Assembly: GCA_015494595.1 (NCBI GenBank)
Contig: WGAX01000217.1
Coordinates: 1-24,856 of the forward strand
Reading direction: 5' to 3'
DNA: 24,856 bases
DNA from: Nitratiruptor sp.
GTDB taxonomy: Bacteria; Campylobacterota; Campylobacteria; Campylobacterales; Nitratiruptoraceae
Below are positions 13,908 to 22,098 of this stretch, one piece after another (position 1 is the stretch's first letter; each line of letters opens with the position of its first letter). Below the pieces are notes generated by a model. It saw nothing but the letters and a program-made list of their open reading frames with translations, did not search any database and was not told the origin of the DNA. Position numbers and translations under genes: made by a program.

Positions 13908-15599
13908 ATGCGTAACATAGTTGCATTGCTGCTTATGATCCAGTTTCTTTTTGGCTTTGGCTTTGTTGAGTCTCAAAATATTGTGCCGGTAGAAAAGGCC
14001 TTTAAATTAAAAGCATCTTATAAAGATGGTAAAGTAGATATAGATCTTAAAATGGCAGATGGGGTCTATATCTACAAAAAAGAGCTACAAATCCTGCTCA
14101 ATGGCAAAAAGATAGTGCCAAAACTGCCTCCTGCCACAAAGCTACACGGTGAAGAGGTCTATACAAAAGAGCTACATTTTACTCTTCCAGTGCCAAAAGA
14201 TGCTAAGAGTTTAAACCTTGTGATTAGCTATCAGGGCTGCAATAAAGCAGGTATCTGCTATCCACCCCAAAAGAAGGAGTTTCAATTTAAAGCCAGTAGC
14301 ACTCAAAGGCTATCCCAAGAGCAATCTATCGCCTCCACTCTTAAAAGCGGCTCCATTGGGGTTATTTTAATGAGCTTCTTTGGTTTTGGTCTGCTTTTGG
14401 CTTTGACACCTTGTATCTTTCCGATGATTCCAATTCTCTCCTCTTTAATTGTTGGTGCCAAAGAGATGAATACCAAAAAGGCTTTTATCTACTCAATAGT
14501 CTATGTATTGGCTATGAGTGTGGCTTATACGATTGCTGGAGTTTTAGCTGGCCTTTTTGGTGCAAATTTGCAAACAGCCTTGCAAAATCCGGTGGTTATT
14601 ACCCTTTTTGCGCTCATTTTTGTAGCTTTAGCCCTGAGTATGTTTGGTTTTTATGAGATTTCGCTGCCAGCCTCTTTGCAGACAAAGCTAGCTAAAAAGA
14701 GTGATGAGGCAGGCTCAAAAGGGGGGCTTATAGGGGTAGCTGTTATGGGTTTTTTAAGCGCTTTGATTGTGGGTCCTTGCGTAGCACCCCCTTTGGCTGG
14801 AGCTTTAATCTATATAGGCCAAACTGGAGATGCACTGCTTGGAGGATTGGCGCTGTTTGTGATGAGTCTTGGAATGGGACTGCCTCTTATTTTGGTTGGC
14901 ACAGGAGCTGGCAAATTTATGCCAAAGCCGGGTGGCTGGATGGAGGCGGTCAGTCGTGTCTTTGGTGTTGTAATGCTGGGGGTGGCTATCTGGATGTTGG
15001 AGAGAATTTTGCCTTTTGCAATTACAATGCTTTTGTGGGCAGCGCTTTTTATATCTAGCGGGGTATATCTGAGGGCTTTGGAGCCTCTTCCTCAAGATGC
15101 AAAGGGGTGGAGCTATTTTAAAAAGAGTCTAGGTATTTTACTTTTTATCTATGGTGTGATTGTGATGGTTGGGGCTTTTAGTGGAGCAAAAAGTATTTTT
15201 AAGCCTCTTCATTTTAGCCCAAATCGAGAAGTTTTAAAAAAAGAGCTTTTTAAAGAGGTGCAAAATTTAGAGGAGTTGCAAAAGATTGTGCAAACTGCTT
15301 CAAAGCCTGTATTGCTTGATATTACTGCCAAGTGGTGTGCAAGTTGCAAAGAGTTAGAGGAGAATACCTTTTCCAACCCCCAAGTACAAAGGATGATGCA
15401 AAATTTTGAGGTTTTACGCTTGGATGTAACAGACAATAGCCAAAGTGATAAGAAGTTTTTGCGCCATTTCAATCTCTATGGGCCTCCTGCAATTTTGTTT
15501 TTTAAAAATGGTAAGGAGTTAAAGGCACAACGAATCATAGGCTATAAAGATCCCAAAGCTTTTATGCAGATATTACAAAGCGTTTTGAAGGAGGAGTGA
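13908..15599 (+). CDS. dsbD: Thiol:disulfide interchange protein DsbD
   Basis: DsbD carries electrons from cytosolic thioredoxin across the inner membrane to periplasmic thiol proteins. The 563-residue protein is full length with all six redox cysteines. A signal peptide comes first, then the periplasmic alpha domain with GCNKAGICYPP (C111/C117). The eight-helix beta domain has TPCIFPM (C169) and GPCVAPP (C291). The C-terminal thioredoxin-like gamma domain has KWCASCKELE (C477/C480). Start ATG 13908 follows AAAGGGAGG. It heads a plus-strand run of overlapping genes, and the next gene is a probable periplasmic client thioredoxin. It lies back-to-back with the DUF255-msrA operon. Confidence 0.97.
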   Translation: MRNIVALLLMIQFLFGFGFVESQNIVPVEKAFKLKASYKDGKVDIDLKMADGVYIYKKELQILLNGKKIVPKLPPATKLHGEEVYTKELHFTLPVPKDAKSLNLVISYQGCNKAGICYPPQKKEFQFKASSTQRLSQEQSIASTLKSGSIGVILMSFFGFGLLLALTPCIFPMIPILSSLIVGAKEMNTKKAFIYSIVYVLAMSVAYTIAGVLAGLFGANLQTALQNPVVITLFALIFVALALSMFGFYEISLPASLQTKLAKKSDEAGSKGGLIGVAVMGFLSALIVGPCVAPPLAGALIYIGQTGDALLGGLALFVMSLGMGLPLILVGTGAGKFMPKPGGWMEAVSRVFGVVMLGVAIWMLERILPFAITMLLWAALFISSGVYLRALEPLPQDAKGWSYFKKSLGILLFIYGVIVMVGAFSGAKSIFKPLHFSPNREVLKKELFKEVQNLEELQKIVQTASKPVLLDITAKWCASCKELEENTFSNPQVQRMMQNFEVLRLDVTDNSQSDKKFLRHFNLYGPPAILFFKNGKELKAQRIIGYKDPKAFMQILQSVLKEE

Positions 15600-15991
15600 T
15601 GAGAGCAGTTGTTGGACTTCTGTTTACCTTAGCACTTTTTGGGGCAGATTTTGATTGGATACAAAACTATAAAGAGGCTCTAAATTTGGCAAAGCAGCGT
15701 AATAAACCAATAATGGTAATGATTTCTCAAAAAAACTGCAGTATGTGCGAATATATGGAGGAGGTGACTTTTGAAAATGAGGATGTGGTAGATTTCATAG
15801 AGGCTAATTTTATTCCTTTAAAGCTCTCTATTTCCAAGGCTAAAAAGTTGGGACTTAAAGCCTATGGCACACCCACTTTTTACTTTTTGGATAAAAGCGG
15901 TAAAAAGTTTACTAGAGCACTTGTTGGAGCAGCTGTGCCAAAGGTCTTTTTGGCAAAGCTTCAAGAGATAAAGGCTAAATATGCTTATTAA
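15599..15991 (+). CDS. Periplasmic thioredoxin-fold protein (Thioredoxin_7-like)
   Basis: This 130-residue protein has a signal peptide (MRAVVGLLFTLALFGA) and a thioredoxin-type CxxC, C47-S-M-C50, in a context (EYMEEVTFENEDVVDFIEANFIPLKL) that resembles the N-terminal domain of DUF255 proteins. A cis-proline-like GTPTFYF is present. It is probably reduced by DsbD, whose gene ends at 15599. ATG 15599 overlaps the dsbD stop (TGATG) and has AAGGAGG at 15588-15594; a GTG at 15596 would add one residue. The periplasmic target is unknown; mixed disulfide reduction or cytochrome maturation are options. Confidence 0.88.
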   Translation: MRAVVGLLFTLALFGADFDWIQNYKEALNLAKQRNKPIMVMISQKNCSMCEYMEEVTFENEDVVDFIEANFIPLKLSISKAKKLGLKAYGTPTFYFLDKSGKKFTRALVGAAVPKVFLAKLQEIKAKYAY

Positions 15992-17177
15992 AAATGCCAA
16001 GATTGTGACAATTAATGGAGTAGTAGAGGGTGATGTAGAGATTCAAGAGGGCAAAATTAGTAAAATTGGCGCCAATTTAAGTGGTGATGAGGTTTTAGAT
16101 GTTGAGGGCAGCTACCTTTTGCCAGGACTTATCGATCTTAACGTGCGCCTTTTGGATGAGAAGGTCAATAGCCTCAATTTTATTAGGCTTTCACAAAATG
16201 CCTTACAGGGGGGTGTAAGCGCAGTGGGGCTCATTCCCCACCTGCAACCTCCTATATGTGATGAGATTAGTTTGGAGTTTGTAAAATCTCAAAAGACTCC
16301 ATTAAAGATCTATCCTCTTATTTTGGCTTTACAGGATGAGGGGCATCTTAGTGAAATAGCCATTTTACTTAAAAAGGGGGCTAGCGGTATATTCAGCGCT
16401 TCAGATGTGAATGAGTATCTGCTAGCTAGAGTCTTTGAGTATGCAAAGATGCACAATATTCCTTTACAGATTGAGCCAAAAAATAGCGTATTTCGTGATG
16501 TGGGTGTGATGGAGGAGGGGGAGGTCTCTTTTCGTTTAGGGCTTGGAGGTATTAGCAGATTAGAGGAGATTAGTGAAATTGCAAGGGTTATTGAGTTTAG
16601 CGACTACTATGAGGTGCCTGTGCTTTTTAAGAGTGTATCTACTGTTAAAGGGTTGGAGCTTATTGCCAAAAGTCAGCGCTGCTATGCAGAGGTCTCTATC
16701 CATCATCTACTTTTTAGCGATGAGGCCTGTGAGGGGTATAACACCTTTGCAAAACTCTCTCCACCTTTGCGTCAAGAGAGTGAGAGAAAAAGGCTTTTAG
16801 AGGCTTTGCAAAAGGGCCAAATCGATTGCTTAACGTCGTTGCACTCTCCCAAATCTTTAATCAATAAAGATAGAAGCTTTGCAGAAGCTAGTTTTGGTAT
16901 AGATGCAATTGCTTACTATCTGCCGCTTCTTTTTACTAAATTGGTACAAAGCGGTATTATCTCTTTAGTTAAAGTTGTAGAGCTTTGTGCTACCAATCCT
17001 GCCTGCTTTATTCAAGCAGATGGAAAAATAGAGGAGGGAAAAAGGGCGGATTTGATAGTTTTTAATCCTCATAGCACTCAAAGAGTCTCTACTCCATCTC
17101 TTTATAGAGATGAGGAGTTGCAGGGCAGAGTAGAGAGAGTTATTATTGATGGAAAGGTGGCAGGTGCAGACATTTAA
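15981..17177 (+). CDS. Catalytically inactive dihydroorotase-like protein (PyrC')
   Basis: This 398-residue amidohydrolase-fold protein is closest to the class I dihydroorotases. The active-site ligands are lost. The expected DxHxH reads DLNVR (residues 52-56), and the expected DHAPH of the C-terminal site reads LHSPK, so the catalytic Asp is gone. The second-site stretch SIHHLLFSDEA and the C-terminal EGKRADLIVFNP are kept. In Pseudomonas-type organisms such a PyrC' is a structural partner of aspartate transcarbamoylase (PyrB), and a true PyrC is elsewhere; the same is likely here, although pyrB is not in the window. ATG 15981 follows AAAGG and overlaps the thioredoxin gene by 11 bases. Confidence 0.88.
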   Translation: MLIKNAKIVTINGVVEGDVEIQEGKISKIGANLSGDEVLDVEGSYLLPGLIDLNVRLLDEKVNSLNFIRLSQNALQGGVSAVGLIPHLQPPICDEISLEFVKSQKTPLKIYPLILALQDEGHLSEIAILLKKGASGIFSASDVNEYLLARVFEYAKMHNIPLQIEPKNSVFRDVGVMEEGEVSFRLGLGGISRLEEISEIARVIEFSDYYEVPVLFKSVSTVKGLELIAKSQRCYAEVSIHHLLFSDEACEGYNTFAKLSPPLRQESERKRLLEALQKGQIDCLTSLHSPKSLINKDRSFAEASFGIDAIAYYLPLLFTKLVQSGIISLVKVVELCATNPACFIQADGKIEEGKRADLIVFNPHSTQRVSTPSLYRDEELQGRVERVIIDGKVAGADI

Positions 17178-17259
17178 GAAAGTTTTGGGATTTTTGTTTT
17201 TGATGCTAAGTGCTGGGATTGTGAGCTGGTATCCGCTTATCTATCTTTTAAAGGGCTAA
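17164..17259 (+). CDS. 31-residue single-pass membrane peptide
   Basis: A short open frame runs from GTG 17164 to TAA 17257-17259. It encodes MQTFKKVLGFLFLMLSAGIV followed by SWYPLIYLLKG: a basic N-terminus, one hydrophobic helix and a WYP motif. GGAAAGG lies 6 bases before the GTG. The frame overlaps the PyrC' end by 14 bases, fills the gap to the next ATG (17261) exactly, and carries that gene's AAAGGG ribosome site. An ATG at 17149 would add five residues. This fit argues for a real gene. Function unknown; coupling to the XpaC-like gene suggests a membrane partner. Confidence 0.6.
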   Translation: MQTFKKVLGFLFLMLSAGIVSWYPLIYLLKG

Positions 17260-17260
17260 T

Positions 17261-18076
17261 ATGGCAGTAGCGCGAAGATACAATCCAAAATTTGTCAAAA
17301 CCACTAAAACTTTAGGAGTTTTACTCTATCTCTTTCTTATTCCCCCTTTTCTTTCAATGATTATGGCACTTATTGGGCTTAAATTTAAAGCCTTTTTTGC
17401 TGCAAGCCTCTCTTTTGGGCTTTTTTTGGCAGCTGTGTATCTGAGTAAGAAAGGATTTGCACAGGAGTTTGAGTATAAGATGGCACACTTTGCAAAAGCC
17501 CCTAAGATGCCTTATAAATTTTTAGCAGCAGTGGTTTTGGCGTTGGCTGTGTTTGTTACGGCACTTTTACTGGATAATCTCTTGGAAGCGCTCTTTTTAG
17601 CCAGCGTTGCTTTTGTGGGCTACTATTTGTGGTATGGTTTTGATCCAAGAGAGGATAAAGTGCCACAGAGCAAGGATTTTAGTGTAGAGGTGGCTTTGCA
17701 GACGCTGCAAGAGGCAAAAGAGAGCTTAAAAGAGATTGATGCTCTAGCCCAAAACATCTCTAACTATGTGTTAAGAAGAAAACTTTTTGCAACTCTTAAA
17801 AGAGCCAATACAATAGTAGAGGAGCTGGAGAAAAAGCCCCAATATATAAGTGAATTAAGAAAGTTTTTGGTAGTTTATGTTGATGCGATTAAGGATGTGA
17901 CAAAGAGCTATTTGAAGGTAGAAAAAGAGTTGACTCCTGCAGAGCTAAAAGAGATGGAGGAGCTGTTGGATAGCGTACAGATGAAGTTTGATAAAGAGTT
18001 AGCTAAAATTGTACAAAAAGGCAAAACAGATCTGGATATAAAGATCGATAGTCTAAAAATTCAAATCAATGAGTAA
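17261..18076 (+). CDS. XpaC/YceG-like membrane protein
   Basis: This 271-residue protein has four membrane helices in two pairs (about residues 17-40, 43-61, 86-104 and 107-126). The family-type GFDPRED junction and a cytosolic helical domain of about 140 residues follow. It resembles the XpaC family (named for 5-bromo-4-chloroindolyl phosphate hydrolysis), whose members sit beside TelA genes, as here. The biochemical function is unknown. Start ATG 17261 has AAAGGG upstream, 1 base after the small-peptide stop. The TelA gene follows after 9 bases, with its AAGGAG overlapping this stop. It is part of the membrane-stress module 17261-21252. Confidence 0.8.
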   Translation: MAVARRYNPKFVKTTKTLGVLLYLFLIPPFLSMIMALIGLKFKAFFAASLSFGLFLAAVYLSKKGFAQEFEYKMAHFAKAPKMPYKFLAAVVLALAVFVTALLLDNLLEALFLASVAFVGYYLWYGFDPREDKVPQSKDFSVEVALQTLQEAKESLKEIDALAQNISNYVLRRKLFATLKRANTIVEELEKKPQYISELRKFLVVYVDAIKDVTKSYLKVEKELTPAELKEMEELLDSVQMKFDKELAKIVQKGKTDLDIKIDSLKIQINE

Positions 18077-18085
18077 GGAGAGTAG

Positions 18086-19204
18086 ATGGAGACAAAAGTA
18101 AAAGAGGCAATAGAGCAGGCAGTAGTTAAAAAAGAGCCTGAGCCATTAGCACCCATTGCAGAGGATGAAAAGGCGCTGGTGCAAAAGCTTAAAGAGCAGC
18201 TAGATTTAAAGGATCGAAACTCTATCATCTATTATGGAGTAGAAGCACAAGAGAAGCTAGATGAGATCTCGAATGCAATGATTGAAGGAGTGAAGAATAA
18301 AGATATTGCAGAGGCTGGAGAGACGCTCAATAAGATGGTGCTAACTATTAGAGGATTTAATGTTGATGAGCTTAAAGATGAGGAGCTTCCTTGGTGGAAG
18401 AAGCTGTTGGGCTTTACCTCTCCAATAGTAGAGACCCTGCAGCAGTATGAGCAGGTAAAAGATCAAATTGAGCTTATTGCCAATGAGCTGGAAAAACATA
18501 AAGCAAAACTTACGCAAGATATTGTAGCTTTGGAGAAACTATATGAGGCAAATCTAGACTACTTTAGAAAGCTAGAGCTCTACATTAAAGCAGCAGAAGA
18601 GAAGCTACAAGAGCTTGAGAGTAAAACTATTCCCGAGTATGAAGAGAGGGCAAAGAGCGGAGAGATGATGGATGTGCAGATGCTTAGAGAAGTTAAAGAC
18701 TTCCGAGACGATTTAGAGCGAAGAGTGCACGATCTCAAACTCTCACGCCAAGTTGCTATGCAAGCCCTTCCTAGTATACGACTCATTCAAGAAAATGACA
18801 AAGCCCTTATCAACAAAATCACCTCTACTTTAGTCAATACCATTCCATTATGGCGCAACCAGTTGGCTCAAGTAGTAACGGTATTTCGCTCGCGCGATGC
18901 TGCAAAATCTCTCAAAGCCTCGGCAGATTTGACCAATGAGCTATTAGAGAAGAATGCAGAAGCACTCAAAATGGCAAATAAAGAGGTAAGAACTCAGGTA
19001 GAAAGAGGCGTATTTGATATAGAGAGCGTAAAAAAGGCTAACCAAACTCTTATTGAGACGCTGCAAGAGTCCTTAGAAATTGCTAATGAGGGAAAAAAAC
19101 AGAGAGAAATGGCAGAGCAGGAGCTTAAAAAGCTTGAGAGTGAGCTTAAAGAGGCGCTTTTAGAGATTAAACGCAAAAAAGAGGGTGGTAATGGGGCTAT
19201 TTGA
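18086..19204 (+). CDS. TelA-family (toxic anion resistance) protein
   Basis: This 372-residue cytosolic protein is almost entirely helical and matches the TelA/KlaA family. Matching stretches are LPWWKKLLGF near residue 105, a long coiled-coil region, TIPEYEERAKSG, and the C-terminal block ITSTLVNTIPLWRNQLAQVV and FDIESVKKANQTLIETLQESL, which is typical of TelA. The family was named from plasmid tellurite resistance, but most chromosomal members act in an ill-defined envelope or stress response. It follows the XpaC-like gene and overlaps the SPFH gene by 14 bases. Family is confident, role is not. Confidence 0.9.
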   Translation: METKVKEAIEQAVVKKEPEPLAPIAEDEKALVQKLKEQLDLKDRNSIIYYGVEAQEKLDEISNAMIEGVKNKDIAEAGETLNKMVLTIRGFNVDELKDEELPWWKKLLGFTSPIVETLQQYEQVKDQIELIANELEKHKAKLTQDIVALEKLYEANLDYFRKLELYIKAAEEKLQELESKTIPEYEERAKSGEMMDVQMLREVKDFRDDLERRVHDLKLSRQVAMQALPSIRLIQENDKALINKITSTLVNTIPLWRNQLAQVVTVFRSRDAAKSLKASADLTNELLEKNAEALKMANKEVRTQVERGVFDIESVKKANQTLIETLQESLEIANEGKKQREMAEQELKKLESELKEALLEIKRKKEGGNGAI

Positions 19205-20240
19205 TTGGATCAAATCACAGTTTATCGATATTATTGAGTGGCTTGATGATAGTGGTGATACTATTGTCTATCGTTTTGATCGCTATGGTAATGAGATTAA
19301 GTATGGTGCAAAGCTGATTGTGCGCCCCTCACAAGTGGCTGTCTTTGTGAGTGAAGGAGAGATTGCAGATGTCCTAGGACCTGGAACCTATGAGCTAGAG
19401 ACCAAAAATTTGCCAATTCTTACAGATTTGCAGCATTGGGATCACGGTTTTGCCTCTCCATTTAAAGCCGAGATCTACTTTGTAAGTACTAAGCGCTTTA
19501 CCAATCTCAAATGGGGTACACGCCACCCAATTATTATCAATGATGCTCGCTTTGGGCCGGTGAGGATTCGAGCTTTTGGCACCTTTGAGATAAGAGTAGT
19601 GGATCCTGTGAAGTTTATCAAAGAGATTGTGGGTACGGACGGTTACTTTACAACTGATGAGATAAAGGATCAATTAGCAAATCTGATTGTTACAAAGTTG
19701 CCTCAAGTTGTGGCAAACAGCGGAATCTCCATTGTTGAGCTGGCTAAACATTACGATACTTTAAGCAAAAAGATCCAAAAGCTTTTGGAGCCATACTTTG
19801 AGGAGTATGGATTAAAACTAGAGAAGCTCCTTATTGAAAATCTCTCTTTGCCAAAAGAGGTGGAGAAGGCGTTGGATGAGCGAAGCTCAATGAGTGTAAT
19901 TGGCGATATGGAGGAGTTCTTGCGCTATAAGAGTGCTGAAGGTATTGCTAAAGGTGGCAGTGCTTCAGAGATGGTAGGTCTTGGGGCTGGGATGTATGCA
20001 GCCAAAGAGATGTTTCAATCTCCTCCGCCTCTGCCAAAGGAGCAGTTTTATATAGCAAAAGATGGTAAGCCTGAGGGTCCTTTTGATAAAACTTTTTTGC
20101 TCAAACTCATAAAAGATGGCATCCTTACATCAGATACACTGGTGTGGCAAGAGGGGATGAAGGATTGGCAAAAGGCTGGTGAAGTAATAGGCGATCTATT
20201 TAAAAAAGTCCCTCCAAAGTTAGATGAAGATAAAGAGTAA
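19191..20240 (+). CDS. SPFH-domain protein with C-terminal GYF_2 domain
   Basis: This 349-residue protein has an SPFH (stomatin/flotillin-like) domain at about residues 40-235 (LIVRPSQVAVFVSEGEIADVLGPGTYELET; FGTFEIRVVDPVKF). A glycine/alanine-rich hinge (GLGAGMYAAKEMF) and a proline run (SPPPLP) follow, and then a GYF_2 domain at about 285-333 (FYIAKDGKPEGPF ... LVWQEGMKDWQKAGEV). No membrane helix is visible; attachment may be through the amphipathic N-terminus MGLFDWIKSQFIDIIEWL. It resembles YdjI of Bacillus, found with PspA, so an oligomeric membrane scaffold is likely. ATG 19191 has GAGGG 5 bases upstream and is preferred to GTG 19185. It overlaps the zinc-ribbon gene by 17 bases. Confidence 0.88.
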   Translation: MGLFDWIKSQFIDIIEWLDDSGDTIVYRFDRYGNEIKYGAKLIVRPSQVAVFVSEGEIADVLGPGTYELETKNLPILTDLQHWDHGFASPFKAEIYFVSTKRFTNLKWGTRHPIIINDARFGPVRIRAFGTFEIRVVDPVKFIKEIVGTDGYFTTDEIKDQLANLIVTKLPQVVANSGISIVELAKHYDTLSKKIQKLLEPYFEEYGLKLEKLLIENLSLPKEVEKALDERSSMSVIGDMEEFLRYKSAEGIAKGGSASEMVGLGAGMYAAKEMFQSPPPLPKEQFYIAKDGKPEGPFDKTFLLKLIKDGILTSDTLVWQEGMKDWQKAGEVIGDLFKKVPPKLDEDKE

Positions 20241-21252
20241 AAAGATTACTTGCCCAGGATGTGGGGCAGATCTGCGCTATGAAGCTGGGATGCTTCGTTG
20301 CCACTACTGCTCCTATAAGGAGCAATTTTCTCAACCTCCCTATGCTTTGCGCTATAAACCATTGCAGCGCTTTACGCCCACGTTGCAAAAAAAAGAGTAT
20401 AGCTGTGTTAGCTGCGGGGCAGAGTTTAGCAGTGATGCGGCTGCTACCCTTTGTCCTTACTGCAAAACTGCTCTTTTGGGAGAGTTTTTAGAAAAACCCA
20501 AGCCATTAGCTGTTATTCCCTTTAAGCTCACGCATAAAGAGGCTCTGCAAAGACTGCATCAGCATATCAAAAATCTCTGGTTTGCTCCAAGTGCTTTTGT
20601 GAAAGAGTATAAAAGAGCTAGCCAGCTAGAAGGGTATTATCTGCCTCTTTTTCTGTTTGCTACAAAAGTCTTTGTGCGCTATACAGGTGAGAGGGGAGAG
20701 GTTTATTATGTCCAAACTACTCGCTATATCAACGGCAGAGCAAGAGTGGTGAATGAGAGAAGAGTGCGCTGGTATCCTGCAAGTGGGAGTGTGGATTTAA
20801 GTTTTAGGGATTTGCAAGAGGTTGTTATAAAAGATGAGTATGTAAGGCATAAATTTACCTTGCAAGAGGCAAAGGAGTTTGATGAGCGCTTTTTAAGTGG
20901 TTTTGTAACAAAAGAGTATCAAATTGATTCTTTGTTGGCTTTTGAAAGGGCAAAAGCGCAGACGATTGCTAGAATTGAGATGGCAATTAGGGCAGATATT
21001 GGCGGAGATTTGCAAAGAATCCACCACTACACAAGAGAGTATTATGATGAAGAGATGGAGTATCTTTTAGCTCCAATGTATAGACTCAGTATTGAGTGGA
21101 GGGGAGAGAAGTATGATTATAGGATTGATGGGGTTAATGGCAAAGTAGAAGGTGAGAGACCCTATAGCTGGCTGAAAATATTACTTTTTGCAATTTTTAT
21201 AGCAAGCCTTATAGCGGGGGCTTTATACCTTTTTGAGAGGTTTAGCAACTAA
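20224..21252 (+). CDS. Zinc-ribbon membrane protein (YdjG-like)
   Basis: This 342-residue protein carries two N-terminal zinc ribbons: C10/C13/C26/C29 and C61/C64/C77/C80 (CPGCG...CHYC; CVSCG...CPYC). A globular domain of about 200 residues follows (YYLPLFLFATKVFVRYTGERG; MEYLLAPMYRLSIEWRGEKY) and one membrane helix near 319-337, four residues before the basic/aromatic end. It resembles proteins found next to SPFH/GYF genes, such as Bacillus YdjG. Ligand unknown. The start overlaps the SPFH gene by 17 bases and has a weak ribosome site, so it depends on coupling. The 3' end overlaps the convergent flippase gene by 30 bases. Confidence 0.82.
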   Translation: MKIKSKKITCPGCGADLRYEAGMLRCHYCSYKEQFSQPPYALRYKPLQRFTPTLQKKEYSCVSCGAEFSSDAAATLCPYCKTALLGEFLEKPKPLAVIPFKLTHKEALQRLHQHIKNLWFAPSAFVKEYKRASQLEGYYLPLFLFATKVFVRYTGERGEVYYVQTTRYINGRARVVNERRVRWYPASGSVDLSFRDLQEVVIKDEYVRHKFTLQEAKEFDERFLSGFVTKEYQIDSLLAFERAKAQTIARIEMAIRADIGGDLQRIHHYTREYYDEEMEYLLAPMYRLSIEWRGEKYDYRIDGVNGKVEGERPYSWLKILLFAIFIASLIAGALYLFERFSN

Positions 21253-22098
21253 AGGCTTGTGCACAAAAAGCAGACCAAAAGCGCTGGCAAGTAGCGTAAT
21301 AGTAAAGAAGATCAGACTAAAAGCAACTCCAATAGATGGATCTTGATGTAAGATTTTAAGACCATATAAAAAAGTAAACTCCCTTGCCCCCACGCCTCCA
21401 ATAGTTAATGGCAGCACTGCCACTACGCTAGAGATTAAAAAGAGGGTTAAAAAGTCAATAATTGGTAAAGATGTTGTAAAAGAGAGTGTAATCATTAAAG
21501 CAGAGAGGAGTTGCAATAGCTGCACGCCAACTCCTAGCAGAGTAGTAAGAGCAATATTTGGCAAAAAGAGAGCAAAATATCTTATATAAAAGTAAAAAAA
21601 TATGGGGTAGGCAAAAACAAGAGAGAAGATAGCTAAGATCGTGAGAGGATAAAAGTGCCTAAAACTACTAAAAAGCCAAAGAGCTGCTGCTAAAACTATA
21701 AGGGCTACTAAGCCGCTTAGGCGATCTAGTAGCAAAGCTTTTATAATATCTTTATACCCCTTTTGAAAATATTTTTGCAACAGATAGAGCTTATACCCAT
21801 CTCCTCCGATACCTCCTGGCAAAAAAAGATTGTAGAACATTCCTACATAGTAGAGCCGCAAAGCATTAAGCTCCCTTAGATAGATTCCTAAATTTTTGAA
21901 ATAGTAGTTGAGGCGGATGGAGCTAAGAATTTTTGAGAGGTTAAAAAATATAAAAGCTAAAAAGAGATAGAAAAGATTGAGATCTCTTATTGTGTTGAAG
22001 AGCTGCTTTATTTCAATCTGGCTTAGTACAAAGCCAAGTAAGAGAAGAGATAGCAGCACTTTAGCAAAAGTAATAAGGCGCTTTTTGACAATTTTCAC
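21223..22098 (-). CDS. UPF0104 / lysylphosphatidylglycerol synthase-type flippase-like membrane protein
   Basis: This 291-residue integral membrane protein has about seven to eight helices and the family hallmarks FLPGGIGGDGYKLYLL (about residue 90) and LTIGGVGAREFTFLYG (about residue 230). Relatives include the flippase domain of MprF and AglD-type proteins; many sit beside polyprenyl-phosphate glycosyltransferases, as here. The GTG start at 22098 overlaps the GT2 stop (GTGA) and has a GAAGG ribosome site. A role in moving or handling lipid-linked sugar is inferred from the neighbours. It is the last gene of the minus-strand envelope operon; its 3' end overlaps the zinc-ribbon gene by 30 bases. 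Confidence 0.87.
   Translation of the reverse strand: MKIVKKRLITFAKVLLSLLLLGFVLSQIEIKQLFNTIRDLNLFYLFLAFIFFNLSKILSSIRLNYYFKNLGIYLRELNALRLYYVGMFYNLFLPGGIGGDGYKLYLLQKYFQKGYKDIIKALLLDRLSGLVALIVLAAALWLFSSFRHFYPLTILAIFSLVFAYPIFFYFYIRYFALFLPNIALTTLLGVGVQLLQLLSALMITLSFTTSLPIIDFLTLFLISSVVAVLPLTIGGVGAREFTFLYGLKILHQDPSIGVAFSLIFFTITLLASAFGLLFVHKPLVAKPLKKV

Noticed and set aside
14411..14656. 81-residue frame inside dsbD
   Set aside because: A shifted frame over DsbD membrane helices; the real frame has all conserved cysteines.
18086..19204. Calling TelA a tellurite resistance gene
   Set aside because: The name comes from plasmid phenotypes; no TerC/TerD/TehB-type gene is nearby and chromosomal TelA proteins often have other roles.
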